Source: Proteobacteria bacterium ST_bin11 (GTDB lineage: Bacteria > Pseudomonadota > Gammaproteobacteria > Methylococcales > Methylomonadaceae). From it: a stretch of 24,525 nucleotides of DNA. How positions within the stretch are numbered: the first letter of the stretch is position 1; every line of letters begins with the position of its first letter. Made by a program: the position numbers and the translations under genes. The DNA is taken from NCBI GenBank assembly GCA_002083615.1, contig MSXO01000032.1:1-24525 (forward strand). The letters are read 5' to 3'. This document shows positions 1-8,382 of the stretch, one piece after another. The notes under the pieces were generated by a model. It was given only the letters and a program-made list of their open reading frames with translations. It had not been told where the DNA came from and did not search any database.

Positions 1-2
1 TC

Positions 3-1691
3 GATATTGTCGATCTAATCGACGCGCGCGTCCCCCTCAAAAAATCCGGCAGTAATTTTACGGCGCGCTGCCCGTTTCATACCGAAAAAACTCCCAGCTT
101 TTCAGTCAACCGAAATCGACAGATTTATCATTGCTTCGGATGTGGCGCCAGCGGCAACGCGATCGGATTTTTGATGGAATTTAATCACCTGGGTTTTGTC
201 GAGGCCGTCGAAGATTTGGCGGCCTTTGCCGGGGTGGATGTGCCCAGAGAGTTGATTGCTAGTGAGTCTGGGCTGTCGGATAAAAAGGCTGTGTCACGTG
301 TTTACGAGATTTTGGCGGGTATTGCTGGATTTTATGCCGAGCAGTTGCGTGGAAATCCGGAAGCCAGGCATGCTGTAGTCTATATGAAAGCCAGGGGTGT
401 TAGTGGTGAGGTGGCACGGGATTTTTCCCTGGGTTATGCGCCGAATAAGTGGGATGCGCTGTTAACACGTTTTGATCAGGCGGATTTGATCGAGGCTGGT
501 ATGTTGGTGGTCAGAGATGACGGCAAGGTTTACGACCGCTTTCGTGGAAGATTGATGTTTCCGATTCGAGATAAGCGGAAGCGAGTGGTTGGGTTTGGTG
601 GCAGGGTGCTGGACGATTCTTTGCCCAAATACCTAAATTCGCCGGAGACTGTGGTTTTTTCCAAAAGTAAGGAGCTTTATGGGCTTTGTGAGCTTTTGGA
701 AAAAAATAGTAAGCCCGATCAGATATTGGTGGTAGAGGGTTATATGGATGTGATTGCCTTGGCTCAATTTGGTATTCCCAATGCTGTGGCTGCGCTAGGT
801 ACTGCGACCTCTAAAGCTCAAATTGATTTATTGTTTCGATTTACCTCCGAATTGGTGTTTTGTTTCGATGGTGATAATGCGGGGCGGGTGGCGGCCTGGA
901 AGGCTGCTGACGCGGCTTTGCCTTGTTTGCGCGACGGCAGGCAAATCAAAATAATGTTGTTGCCGCAGGGTCAGGATCCTGATTCCCTGCTGCGTGCTGA
1001 AAATTCAGCGGCATTTATGGAACGAATTCGCAGTGCACAGGTCTTGTCGGATTACTTTTTCGAGAATATCGTCGGTCAAGTAGACTTGTCCACGGTTGAG
1101 GGGCGTTCACAGTTACTGGCTGCGGCAACTCCTTCGTTGGAAAAGGTTCCCCTCGGGTTTTTTCGGGAAATGATGTTTGCCCGGTTGCAAGAGTTGGCTG
1201 GGGCTAGAATTGGCGTAGATGTTGTCGAAAATCAAGCTAGACTTAAGCCAAAGTTTGATGCGGTCAAAAAAAACATCCCAGCGCCAAGAGTCAGTTTGGC
1301 GAGAAAGGTTATCTGTTTATTGTTGCAGCATCCGCATTTTGCCAGTTTGGTTGAGCGCGAGGGTATTTTACTCGAAGACCTAACGTTTGCTGGTGTTGAA
1401 TTGTTGAGGGAGGTTTTGCAGAGGATTGCCCTTGAAAAGCCGGAAAATAGCGCCATCTTAATTGAGTATTTCCGGGGTGAACCCCAGGAAAAAGCCGTAA
1501 AGGCTTTAGCCAGTTTAGAGTTGGATGTGCCGGTTGGCGGGGAAGAGGCCGAGTTTTGTGGAGCCTTAAAGCAACTTTATAAACAGGCCAGGGAAGCTAT
1601 GCTAACCCGACTAATCGAAAAGGAGGGTCGGGAGGGCCTGATGATTGAAGAAAAAGAGGTGCTGCGGAAGCTGTTAAGGGACAAGCCCTAG
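3..1691 (+). CDS. dnaG: DNA primase DnaG (5' end outside window)
   Basis: Primase makes the RNA primers for lagging-strand replication and works with the DnaB helicase. The reading frame is open from base 3, so the gene enters from the left edge; the ATG at 171 is internal. The N-terminal zinc-binding domain is visible before that ATG: CPFH followed by YHCFGCGASGN, giving the Cys-His-Cys-Cys ligand set. The TOPRIM catalytic core follows with VVEGYMDVIAL (codons near 730-770) and the acidic CFDGDNAG motif near 860-885. The remaining C-terminal part corresponds to the helicase-binding domain. In-window length is 562 codons, so only a short N-terminal piece is missing. It lies directly upstream of rpoD, the usual pairing of the macromolecular synthesis operon; rpsU would be expected to the left but is not in view. 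Confidence 0.97.
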   Translation, partial: DIVDLIDARVPLKKSGSNFTARCPFHTEKTPSFSVNRNRQIYHCFGCGASGNAIGFLMEFNHLGFVEAVEDLAAFAGVDVPRELIASESGLSDKKAVSRVYEILAGIAGFYAEQLRGNPEARHAVVYMKARGVSGEVARDFSLGYAPNKWDALLTRFDQADLIEAGMLVVRDDGKVYDRFRGRLMFPIRDKRKRVVGFGGRVLDDSLPKYLNSPETVVFSKSKELYGLCELLEKNSKPDQILVVEGYMDVIALAQFGIPNAVAALGTATSKAQIDLLFRFTSELVFCFDGDNAGRVAAWKAADAALPCLRDGRQIKIMLLPQGQDPDSLLRAENSAAFMERIRSAQVLSDYFFENIVGQVDLSTVEGRSQLLAAATPSLEKVPLGFFREMMFARLQELAGARIGVDVVENQARLKPKFDAVKKNIPAPRVSLARKVICLLLQHPHFASLVEREGILLEDLTFAGVELLREVLQRIALEKPENSAILIEYFRGEPQEKAVKALASLELDVPVGGEEAEFCGALKQLYKQAREAMLTRLIEKEGREGLMIEEKEVLRKLLRDKP

Positions 1692-1720
1692 GTGACTGCA
1701 TTAATTTTTGCCGTTATAAT
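1692..1720 (+). promoter_or_regulatory. sigma70 promoter for rpoD
   Basis: A -35-like hexamer GTGACT (1692-1697) and a perfect -10 TATAAT (1715-1720) are separated by 17 bases. They lie directly after the dnaG stop and about 47 bases before the rpoD ATG. This would give rpoD its own housekeeping promoter in addition to readthrough from dnaG. The assignment rests on consensus and position only. Confidence 0.6.
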
Positions 1721-1767
1721 TTCCTGTTCTGCGGCGCTTGGTGCTGAAAACGTATTGTGAGTAAAGA

Positions 1768-3579
1768 ATGAATCAAGAACAACAGCAATCCCAACTGAAA
1801 CAACTGATAGCAAAAGGTAAAGCGCAGGGTTATTTAACTTATGCGGAAGTCAACGACCATTTGCCAAGCGATATTATCGATCCCGAGCAAATCGACGATA
1901 TTATCGGCATGATCAACGACATGGGGATTCAGGTTTATGAGGTAGCGCCGGATGACGATGACTCGCTGATAACCTCTGATGCAGTAGTGACCGCGGATGA
2001 TGATGAAGAAGTGGCTGAAGTCGCGGCCTTGGCATCTGTCGATAGCGAGTTCGGTCGGACCACTGATCCGGTGCGACTATATATGCGTGAAATGGGTTCT
2101 GTAGAGCTTTTAACGCGCGAGGAAGAATTAAAAATCGCGAAACGCATTGAAGAAGGGCAGCGCCAAGTGGTTGGTGCTATTGCTCGATCCGGTTTCATTG
2201 TCGAATCGTTCATCGATGCATTTGATTCTGTCCAGGTCGAAGACTCGGGAGTTAGACTCAATGATTTAGTATTGGGTTTTGTCGATCTCACTGAAATTGA
2301 GGATATCGACGTTAGCGGCATTGAGATCGAGGAGCCGGCGGAGGATGCTGAAGAAGAGAGCAAAACAGTCGATTACGAAGAGGTAAAGCAAAAGGTTGAT
2401 TCGCTGAGAAAAGCCTTAAAAGCCGCAACAACCTCGGTTAAAAAGCATGGTTATGGCCATGAAAAAACCGAAAAATTATTCGATGCTATCGACGAAATAT
2501 TTTGCGAGTTCAAATGGACCCCGCAGTATCTGAAAAAAATGGTCTTCATTTCCGAAGAGCTGATTTCAGCTATTCGCGAAGAAGAACGTTTCATTCTGGA
2601 TGTTTGCGTTAAGAAAGCGAAAATGCCGCGTAAGGATTTTATAAATGCGTTTGCGGAGAATGAGTCTAATCTCGATTGGCTGGACCATTTTATCGCTGCG
2701 AGGCCCAATTTTGCAGAGGTTTTCAGCGGGCACCGCGAGAACATTAGGGCGGCACAACAGCGGTTGGTGGATATCGAGTCTCGTTTCGGCTTGAGTATCG
2801 CGGTACTGAAAAGTATTTGTCGAAGTATCTCCTTAGGTGAGGCAAAGGCGAGGTGCGCTAAAAAAGAAATGATCGAAGCCAATTTGCGCTTGGTTATCTC
2901 TATCGCCAAAAAATACACTAATCGTGGTTTGCAATTCCTGGATTTGATTCAAGAAGGTAATATCGGATTGATGAAAGCGGTCGATAAATTTGAATATCGG
3001 CGGGGCTATAAGTTTTCTACCTATGCAACTTGGTGGATTCGCCAGGCGATTACCCGATCTATCGCAGACCAGGCGCGGACTATTCGTATTCCGGTGCATA
3101 TGATCGAAACCATTAACAAGCTTAATCGCGTCTCCAGGCAGATTTTGCAAGAGTTGGGTCGGGAGGCAACGCCGGAAGAATTAGCCGAACGTATGGAAAT
3201 GCCCGAAGATAAAATTCGTAAAGTCCTCAAGATTGCCAAAGAGCCGATTTCCATGGAAACGCCGATTGGTGACGACGAAGACTCGCATTTAGGGGATTTT
3301 ATAGAAGATTCCAAGATGTTATCGCCTGTCGAATCTGCTACAATCGCCGGCCTTCGCGAATCTACACAGAATGTATTGGCAGGCTTGACAGCTAGAGAGG
3401 CTAAGGTGCTTCGGATGCGGTTCGGCATCAATATGAACACCGATCACACGCTCGAAGAAGTTGGGAAGCAGTTTGATGTGACCCGGGAGCGGATCCGTCA
3501 GATTGAAGCGAAAGCGCTGCGGAAATTAAGACATCCTTCCAGATCAGAGCAGTTGAGATGTTTTCTTGATGGCGAATAA
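1768..3579 (+). CDS. rpoD: RNA polymerase sigma factor RpoD (sigma70)
   Basis: Primary sigma factor that directs RNA polymerase to -10/-35 promoters of housekeeping genes. The 603-residue length is close to the E. coli protein. Region 1.1 is at the N-terminus. Region 1.2 begins around residue 95 with DPVRLYMREMGSVELLTREE, followed by an acidic non-conserved segment. Region 2 spans about residues 370-445 (ANLRLVISIAKKYTNRGLQF through STYATWWIRQAITRSIADQ). Region 4 is about residues 560-592 (TLEEVGKQFDVTRERIRQIE). The ATG at 1768 gives the expected full-length N-terminus, although the ribosome-binding site (GAGTAAAG) is weak. The gene has its own promoter upstream and is followed 32 bases later by a tRNA gene on the same strand. 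Confidence 0.98.
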   Translation: MNQEQQQSQLKQLIAKGKAQGYLTYAEVNDHLPSDIIDPEQIDDIIGMINDMGIQVYEVAPDDDDSLITSDAVVTADDDEEVAEVAALASVDSEFGRTTDPVRLYMREMGSVELLTREEELKIAKRIEEGQRQVVGAIARSGFIVESFIDAFDSVQVEDSGVRLNDLVLGFVDLTEIEDIDVSGIEIEEPAEDAEEESKTVDYEEVKQKVDSLRKALKAATTSVKKHGYGHEKTEKLFDAIDEIFCEFKWTPQYLKKMVFISEELISAIREEERFILDVCVKKAKMPRKDFINAFAENESNLDWLDHFIAARPNFAEVFSGHRENIRAAQQRLVDIESRFGLSIAVLKSICRSISLGEAKARCAKKEMIEANLRLVISIAKKYTNRGLQFLDLIQEGNIGLMKAVDKFEYRRGYKFSTYATWWIRQAITRSIADQARTIRIPVHMIETINKLNRVSRQILQELGREATPEELAERMEMPEDKIRKVLKIAKEPISMETPIGDDEDSHLGDFIEDSKMLSPVESATIAGLRESTQNVLAGLTAREAKVLRMRFGINMNTDHTLEEVGKQFDVTRERIRQIEAKALRKLRHPSRSEQLRCFLDGE

Positions 3580-3611
3580 GATGTTGGGATGTTACGTACG
3601 TTAGATATAAC

Positions 3612-3688
3612 GGGCCCTTAGCTCAGTTGGTTAGAGCTTCCGACTCATAATCGGCAGGTCGTAGGTTCAAGTCCTACAGGGCCCACCA
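3612..3688 (+). tRNA. ileX: tRNA-Ile2 (CAT anticodon, lysidine type)
   Basis: The gene folds as a 77-base cloverleaf with encoded CCA: acceptor GGGCCCT/AGGGCCC, D stem GCTC/GAGC, anticodon loop CTCATAA, T stem GTAGG/CCTAC and discriminator A. The CAT anticodon fits either elongator Met or Ile2. The body resembles E. coli Ile2 more than Met, with TTAGCTCAG after the acceptor, GGTCG in the variable arm and GTTCAAGTCC. C4-G69 and C5-G68 match the pairs recognised by TilS. Placement beside rpoD is also where this tRNA sits in Pseudomonas and E. coli. In the cell C34 would be converted to lysidine so that it reads AUA codons. Positions 27 and 43 (T and C) do not pair. Automatic tools often label this tRNA Met. 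Confidence 0.88.
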
Positions 3689-3696
3689 CAGATAAC

Positions 3697-3720
3697 AGGC
3701 CGTTCGCGCGGCCTTTTTTT
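3697..3720 (+). terminator. Rho-independent terminator after tRNA-Ile2
   Basis: The stem AGGCCG/CGGCCT with loop TTCGCG is followed by a run of seven T (3714-3720). It should end the rpoD-tRNA transcript. Only 36 bases separate it from the metK start codon. Confidence 0.85.
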
Positions 3721-3756
3721 ATATGCGCAAGTTTTAATTTTGGCGAGGGTCTAACC

Positions 3757-4917
3757 GTGAATAAAAACTACCTTTTTACCTCAGAGTCTGTTTCGGAAGG
3801 TCATCCGGATAAAGTCGCTGACCAAATTTCCGATGCTGTTGTCGATGCATTGCTGGCTCAAGATCCCCGATCTAGAGTGGCATGCGAAACACTGGTCAAA
3901 ACTGGCATGGTGGTTTTGGCGGGCGAAATTACTACTAACGCTTGGGTGGATACTGAAGAATTAGTAAGAAAAGTGGTTTGCGAAATCGGTTACGACAATG
4001 GCGAAATCGGCTTTGACGGCAACAGCTGCGCGGTATTGAACGCCATCGGTAAACAATCGGCAGATATCGCAATGGGCGTTGATGAATCCGAGGACCACGA
4101 GCAAGGCGCAGGCGACCAAGGTTTAATGTTTGGCTATGCCAGCAACGAAACCGATGTGTTGATGCCTGCCCCAATCACCTACGCGCATCGCTTGGTCGAG
4201 AGACAGGCCTTGGTCCGTAAGAATAAAACCCTGACGTGGTTACGTCCAGATGCAAAAAGTCAGGTGACTTTCCGTTACGAAAACAATAAACCGGTCGCTA
4301 TCGATGCGGTAGTTTTGTCTACCCAGCATTCTCCGGAAATTGGCGGCAAGCAACTGGAAGAAGCGGTAATGGATGAAATCATTCTGCCGACTTTGCCCAA
4401 AGAGTGGCTACACAAAGATACCAAGTATTTTATCAATCCAACCGGCCAATTTATCATTGGCGGACCTGTAGGCGATTGCGGTTTGACCGGTCGTAAAATT
4501 ATTGTCGATACCTACGGCGGTATGGCTCGCCATGGCGGCGGTGCATTTTCAGGTAAAGATCCGTCAAAAGTGGATAGATCCGCTGCCTATATGGGGCGTT
4601 ATGTCGCAAAAAATATCGTTGCTGCGGGCCTAGCAGAGCGTTGCGAGATCCAAGTGTCTTACGCCATTGGCGTCGCGGAACCGACTTCCATCAGTATTGA
4701 AACCTTCGGTACAGGTAAAATTGAGGAAGAACGTTTGGTGCAAATCGTGCGGGAGCACTTCGACATGCGGCCGAAAGGTTTGATTGCGCAATTGGATTTG
4801 TTAAAACCGATTTACCGCCCAACTGCCTCTTATGGCCATTTTGGTCGCAACGAAGCCAGCTTCAGCTGGGAAAAAACCGACAAAGCCGCTGCATTGAAAG
4901 ATGCGGCCGGCATTTAA
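3757..4917 (+). CDS. metK: S-adenosylmethionine synthetase MetK
   Basis: Makes SAM from methionine and ATP in the cytoplasm. The 386-residue length is normal. Family motifs are clear: GHPDKVADQISDAVVDA near the N-terminus, GAGDQGLMFGYA (the GAGDQG signature) near residue 120, and GGGAFSGKDPSKVDRS near residue 260 for the phosphate-binding loop. Translation starts at a GTG preceded by GCGAGGG seven bases upstream. It is 19 bases upstream of ahcY, so the two are probably co-transcribed and link SAM synthesis with removal of the SAH by-product. No SAM riboswitch fits in the 36-base leader, and no convincing promoter lies between the preceding terminator and the GTG apart from a -10-like TTTAAT at 3733-3738. 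Confidence 0.98.
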   Translation: MNKNYLFTSESVSEGHPDKVADQISDAVVDALLAQDPRSRVACETLVKTGMVVLAGEITTNAWVDTEELVRKVVCEIGYDNGEIGFDGNSCAVLNAIGKQSADIAMGVDESEDHEQGAGDQGLMFGYASNETDVLMPAPITYAHRLVERQALVRKNKTLTWLRPDAKSQVTFRYENNKPVAIDAVVLSTQHSPEIGGKQLEEAVMDEIILPTLPKEWLHKDTKYFINPTGQFIIGGPVGDCGLTGRKIIVDTYGGMARHGGGAFSGKDPSKVDRSAAYMGRYVAKNIVAAGLAERCEIQVSYAIGVAEPTSISIETFGTGKIEEERLVQIVREHFDMRPKGLIAQLDLLKPIYRPTASYGHFGRNEASFSWEKTDKAAALKDAAGI

Positions 4918-4936
4918 TCAGGATCAGGAAAATATT

Positions 4937-6229
4937 ATGAGCCAAGCCGATTACAAAGTTGCCGATTTAGCCCTGGCTGAATGGGGTCGTAAAGAAATTA
5001 ATATCGCCGAAACCGAAATGCCGGGTTTGATGGCCTTGCGTGCCGAATTCGGCGCTCAGCAGCCGTTGAAAGGCGCGCGGATTGCCGGTTGTCTGCATAT
5101 GACCATTCAAACTGCAGTGCTGATTGAAACGCTGACCGCCTTGGGTGCGGAAGTACGCTGGTCGTCTTGCAACATTTTTTCTACGCAGGATCACGCCGCC
5201 GCGGCTATTGCTGCTGCCGGTATTCCTGTTTTTGCCTGGAAAGGCGAAACCGAGGCGGAAGCCGAATGGTGTATCGAACAAACAATATTAGGTCCCAATG
5301 GTTGGCGCCCAAATATGATTCTGGATGATGGTGGCGACCTGACCACCATGATGCACAATAACTTCCCCGAATTGATGGCGGATGTGAAAGGCTTGTCGGA
5401 AGAAACCACCACGGGCGTATTGCGTCTGACCGAAATGGTGGCGAAAGGCACACTGAAAGTGCCGGCGTTCAATGTTAACGATTCGGTCACCAAATCCAAA
5501 TTCGACAACCTTTACGGTTGCCGCGAGTCTTTGGTCGATGGTATCAAGCGTGCCACCGACGTGATGGTAGCCGGTAAAATTGCCGTGGTCTGCGGTTATG
5601 GCGACGTGGGTAAAGGTTGCGCGCAATCGCTGCGCGGTTTAGGTGCCACTGTTCTGATTACCGAAATTGACCCGATCTGCGCCTTGCAGGCGGCGATGGA
5701 AGGTTACCGCGTGGTGACAATGGACGAAGCGGCGGCTATTGCTAACATCTTCGTGACTGCTACCGGCAACGTTGGCGTCATTACCCATGATCACATGAAA
5801 GCGATGCGCGACCAGGCTATCATCTGCAATATCGGTCATTTCGATTCGGAAATCGACATTGCGTCCTTGCGTCATTACACCTGGGAAAACATCAAGCCGC
5901 AGGTCGATCATGTGATCTTCCCTGACGGCAAGCGCATTATCGTGTTGGCCGAAGGTCGTTTGGTTAACTTGGGTTGCGCTACCGGTCATCCTAGCTTCGT
6001 GATGTCCAACTCGTTTTGCAACCAAGTATTGGCGCAAATGGAACTGTGGAGCAATGCGGCTAGCTACGAAAACAAGGTCTACGTACTGCCGAAAAAACTC
6101 GACGAAAAAGTTGCGCGTTCGCATTTGGCGCAAATTGGCGTAAAACTGACCGAATTGACCAAAGAGCAAGCGGCTTACATTAATGTCCCTGTGGAAGGTC
6201 CTTACAAACCGGATCATTATCGCTATTAA
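4937..6229 (+). CDS. ahcY: Adenosylhomocysteinase (SAH hydrolase)
   Basis: Cytosolic NAD-dependent enzyme that splits S-adenosylhomocysteine into adenosine and homocysteine, relieving product inhibition of methyltransferases. The chosen ATG at 4937 has AGGA seven bases upstream and yields 430 residues (MSQADYKVADLALAEWG); the longer frame from 4901 would overlap metK and is not needed. Visible motifs are NVNDSVTKSKFDNLYGCRES (substrate site and signature) and the dinucleotide-binding GYGDVGKGCAQSLRGLGA. The C-terminus ends KPDHYRY as in the family. The length matches the compact form rather than the roughly 470-residue form of some proteobacteria. An intrinsic terminator follows 23 bases after the stop. 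Confidence 0.98.
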   Translation: MSQADYKVADLALAEWGRKEINIAETEMPGLMALRAEFGAQQPLKGARIAGCLHMTIQTAVLIETLTALGAEVRWSSCNIFSTQDHAAAAIAAAGIPVFAWKGETEAEAEWCIEQTILGPNGWRPNMILDDGGDLTTMMHNNFPELMADVKGLSEETTTGVLRLTEMVAKGTLKVPAFNVNDSVTKSKFDNLYGCRESLVDGIKRATDVMVAGKIAVVCGYGDVGKGCAQSLRGLGATVLITEIDPICALQAAMEGYRVVTMDEAAAIANIFVTATGNVGVITHDHMKAMRDQAIICNIGHFDSEIDIASLRHYTWENIKPQVDHVIFPDGKRIIVLAEGRLVNLGCATGHPSFVMSNSFCNQVLAQMELWSNAASYENKVYVLPKKLDEKVARSHLAQIGVKLTELTKEQAAYINVPVEGPYKPDHYRY

Positions 6230-6252
6230 GGCTTAGGTCTATCCGACAAAAG

Positions 6253-6274
6253 AAGGGGCGCAAGCCCCTTTTTT
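6253..6274 (+). terminator. Rho-independent terminator after ahcY
   Basis: The stem AAGGGGC/GCCCCTT is closed by a GCAA (GNRA) tetraloop and followed by a T tract. It ends the metK-ahcY unit. Its last T is immediately next to the first possible bioA ATG at 6275. Confidence 0.88.
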
Positions 6275-7654
6275 ATGCAGGCTATGAATAATCAAACTAT
6301 CGTTCAGCGCGACCTCGCCGTACTCTGGCACCCCTGTAGTCAGATGAAGGACCACGATCCCCTGGCCACTGCGCCGGATGCGTTGCCGTTGATTCCGATC
6401 AAATCGGGCCAAGGCGTCTGGCTGGAAGATTTTGACGGTCACCGCTATCTGGATGCGATCAGTTCCTGGTGGGTAAACCTGTTCGGTCATGCCAATCCCC
6501 TTATCAATCAGGCGCTACGAGAGCAGCTTGAAACGCTTGAGCACGTTATCCTCGGTGGATTTACCCATGAAGCCGCGTTAACGCTGGCGGAAAAGCTGGT
6601 GGAAATCACGCCTTCGGGTTTGGATAAATGTTTTTACGCGGATAATGGTTCGTCAGCCGTCGAAGTCGCTTTAAAGATGAGTTTTCATTATTGGCGCAAT
6701 ATCGGCCGTACTCAAAAAACCAAATTCATCACGCTGGAAAACAGCTATCACGGCGAAACCCTGGGGGCTTTGGCGGTTGGCAATGTGGCTTTATACAAAG
6801 AAACCTACGCGCCATTGTTAATGGACGTGATTACCGTAGCAGGCCCGGATTGCTTCTATCGCGCAGACGGCGAAAGTTGGGAGGCGTATTCCATCCGCCG
6901 TTTCGCCATCATGGAGCAAGTTTTGGCGCAACATGCTGAAGACGTTTGCGCGGTTATCGTTGAGCCACTGGTGCAATGCGCCGGCAGCATGCGTATGTAC
7001 CATCCGGTGTATTTAACATTACTGCGCGCAGCGTGCGACAAATACCAGGTGCATTTAATCGCCGACGAGGTTGCAGTAGGCTTTGGTCGCACCGGTACAT
7101 TGTTTGCTTGTGAGCAAGCGGCTATCAGTCCTGATTTTATCTGCCTATCCAAAGGGCTGACCGGCGGCTATTTACCCTTGTCTGCAGTCTTGACCAGCAA
7201 TCAGGTCTATCAAGCCTTTTACGATGACTATCAAAATCTAAACGCGTTTTTACATTCGCATAGTTACACCGGCAACGCATTGGGATGCCGGGCGGCATTA
7301 GCGACGCTGGACATATTTCAACAGCAAAATGTGATTGCTAACAATCGGCATTTGGCTGCGCTTCTGGCCAAAGCGGTAGAGCGTTTTAAGGAGCACCCCA
7401 ATGTCGCAGAAGTGCGGCAAACGGGGATGATCGTGGCTATCGAATTGGTTAAAAACAAGCAAACCCGCGCGGCCTACCCTTGGCAGCAGCGGCGCGGTTT
7501 GGCCGTGTATCGCTATGCTTTGAGTCGTGGCGTTTTATTGCGGCCTTTGGGGAATGTGATTTATTTCATGCCGCCTTATGTTATCAATGAGCAGGAGATA
7601 CAGCTGATGGCAGACGTCGCCTGGCAGGGCATCCAGCTGGCGGTGCGCGACTAA
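6275..7654 (+). CDS. bioA: Adenosylmethionine--8-amino-7-oxononanoate transaminase BioA
   Basis: PLP enzyme of biotin synthesis that converts KAPA to DAPA, classically with SAM as amino donor. It is a class III aminotransferase of 459 residues (456 if the ATG at 6284 is used). Visible motifs are LWHPCSQM near residue 20 (substrate pocket), DNGSSAVEVALKM, ENSYHGETLGALAVG, the cofactor aspartate in ADEVAVGFGRTG, and the Schiff-base lysine K293 in LSKGLTGGYLP. No other bio gene is adjacent; the neighbours metK and ahcY make and recycle the SAM it consumes. Neither start has a normal ribosome-binding site: the only purine-rich stretch before 6275 is inside the terminator stem. The TAA stop shares its last base with the rsmE ATG. 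Confidence 0.94.
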   Translation: MQAMNNQTIVQRDLAVLWHPCSQMKDHDPLATAPDALPLIPIKSGQGVWLEDFDGHRYLDAISSWWVNLFGHANPLINQALREQLETLEHVILGGFTHEAALTLAEKLVEITPSGLDKCFYADNGSSAVEVALKMSFHYWRNIGRTQKTKFITLENSYHGETLGALAVGNVALYKETYAPLLMDVITVAGPDCFYRADGESWEAYSIRRFAIMEQVLAQHAEDVCAVIVEPLVQCAGSMRMYHPVYLTLLRAACDKYQVHLIADEVAVGFGRTGTLFACEQAAISPDFICLSKGLTGGYLPLSAVLTSNQVYQAFYDDYQNLNAFLHSHSYTGNALGCRAALATLDIFQQQNVIANNRHLAALLAKAVERFKEHPNVAEVRQTGMIVAIELVKNKQTRAAYPWQQRRGLAVYRYALSRGVLLRPLGNVIYFMPPYVINEQEIQLMADVAWQGIQLAVRD

Positions 7655-8382
7655 TGCGGGTCTCGCGTTTATACGTCGCCACCCCGCTCAATGTCGGAGG
7701 GCGCATTGAATTGGATGACGATGCGGCCCATTACGTGCGCAGCGTGCTGCGTTTAAAGCAGGATCAGAGCGTCGTATTGTTCAACGGTCAGGGTGGCGAA
7801 TACCTTTGCCGTTTCAGTGAAGTTAGTCGCAAGATCGTGCGCGTGGAAATCGAACAGTTCGTTGAGCGTAACGTCGAATCCCCTCTGGCGATTAATCTGG
7901 GTTTAGGGATTTCTCGGGGCGACCGCATGGACTGGGCGGTACAAAAAGCCGTTGAACTAGGAGTGACGCAGTTGACGCCTTTGGTAACTGAGCGCTGCGT
8001 GATCAAATTCAACGACGATAAGAAGCAGCAACGCCTGCTACATTGGCAGCATATTGTCCAGCACGCCGCCGAACAATCCGGAAGAACCTGTTGTCCGTCA
8101 ATCGGTGAGATCGCGAATTTGGCGGAGTGGGTGAATGGACAACAAGGATTAACAGTGTTTCTCGATCCCTACGCCGAACAATCCCTAGCGAATCTAAAGC
8201 TGGAAAATCTCTGTGTCACCCTGCTCTCCGGCCCGGAAGGCGGTTTTAGCGAACAAGAGCGGCAAATTGCGAAGATAGCGGGATTTGTCCCGGTGCGGAT
8301 GGGCGCCCGGATCTTGCGCACCGAAACCGCAGTATTATCGGCGTTGACCGCTGTGCAAACCTTATGGGGGGATTTTCGATGA
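7654..8382 (+). CDS. rsmE: 16S rRNA m3U1498 methyltransferase RsmE
   Basis: SAM-dependent SPOUT-class methyltransferase that methylates N3 of U1498 in 16S rRNA. The 242 residues match the family. The N-terminal PUA-like part contains DDAAHYVRSVLRLKQDQ. The C-terminal knotted SAM site shows LLSGPEGGFSEQE and RMGARILRTETAVLSAL, both diagnostic. It overlaps bioA by one base and is followed by an ATGA overlap with the protease gene, so the three are probably one translationally coupled unit. Confidence 0.95.
   Translation: MRVSRLYVATPLNVGGRIELDDDAAHYVRSVLRLKQDQSVVLFNGQGGEYLCRFSEVSRKIVRVEIEQFVERNVESPLAINLGLGISRGDRMDWAVQKAVELGVTQLTPLVTERCVIKFNDDKKQQRLLHWQHIVQHAAEQSGRTCCPSIGEIANLAEWVNGQQGLTVFLDPYAEQSLANLKLENLCVTLLSGPEGGFSEQERQIAKIAGFVPVRMGARILRTETAVLSALTAVQTLWGDFR

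Noticed and set aside
171..230. ATG at 171 as the dnaG start
   Set aside because: The same frame is open to base 3 and encodes the conserved zinc-binding domain upstream of this ATG, so it is an internal methionine.
1935..3440. Several long antisense frames inside rpoD
   Set aside because: They are low-complexity or composition-driven shadows of the rpoD frame, with no recognisable domain or ribosome-binding site.
3721..3756. SAM riboswitch ahead of metK, or SAH riboswitch ahead of ahcY
   Set aside because: Only 36 and 19 bases are available, too short for either aptamer.
5191..6217. Long minus-strand frames opposite ahcY
   Set aside because: They mirror the highly conserved ahcY coding sequence; none shows a domain or a plausible start.
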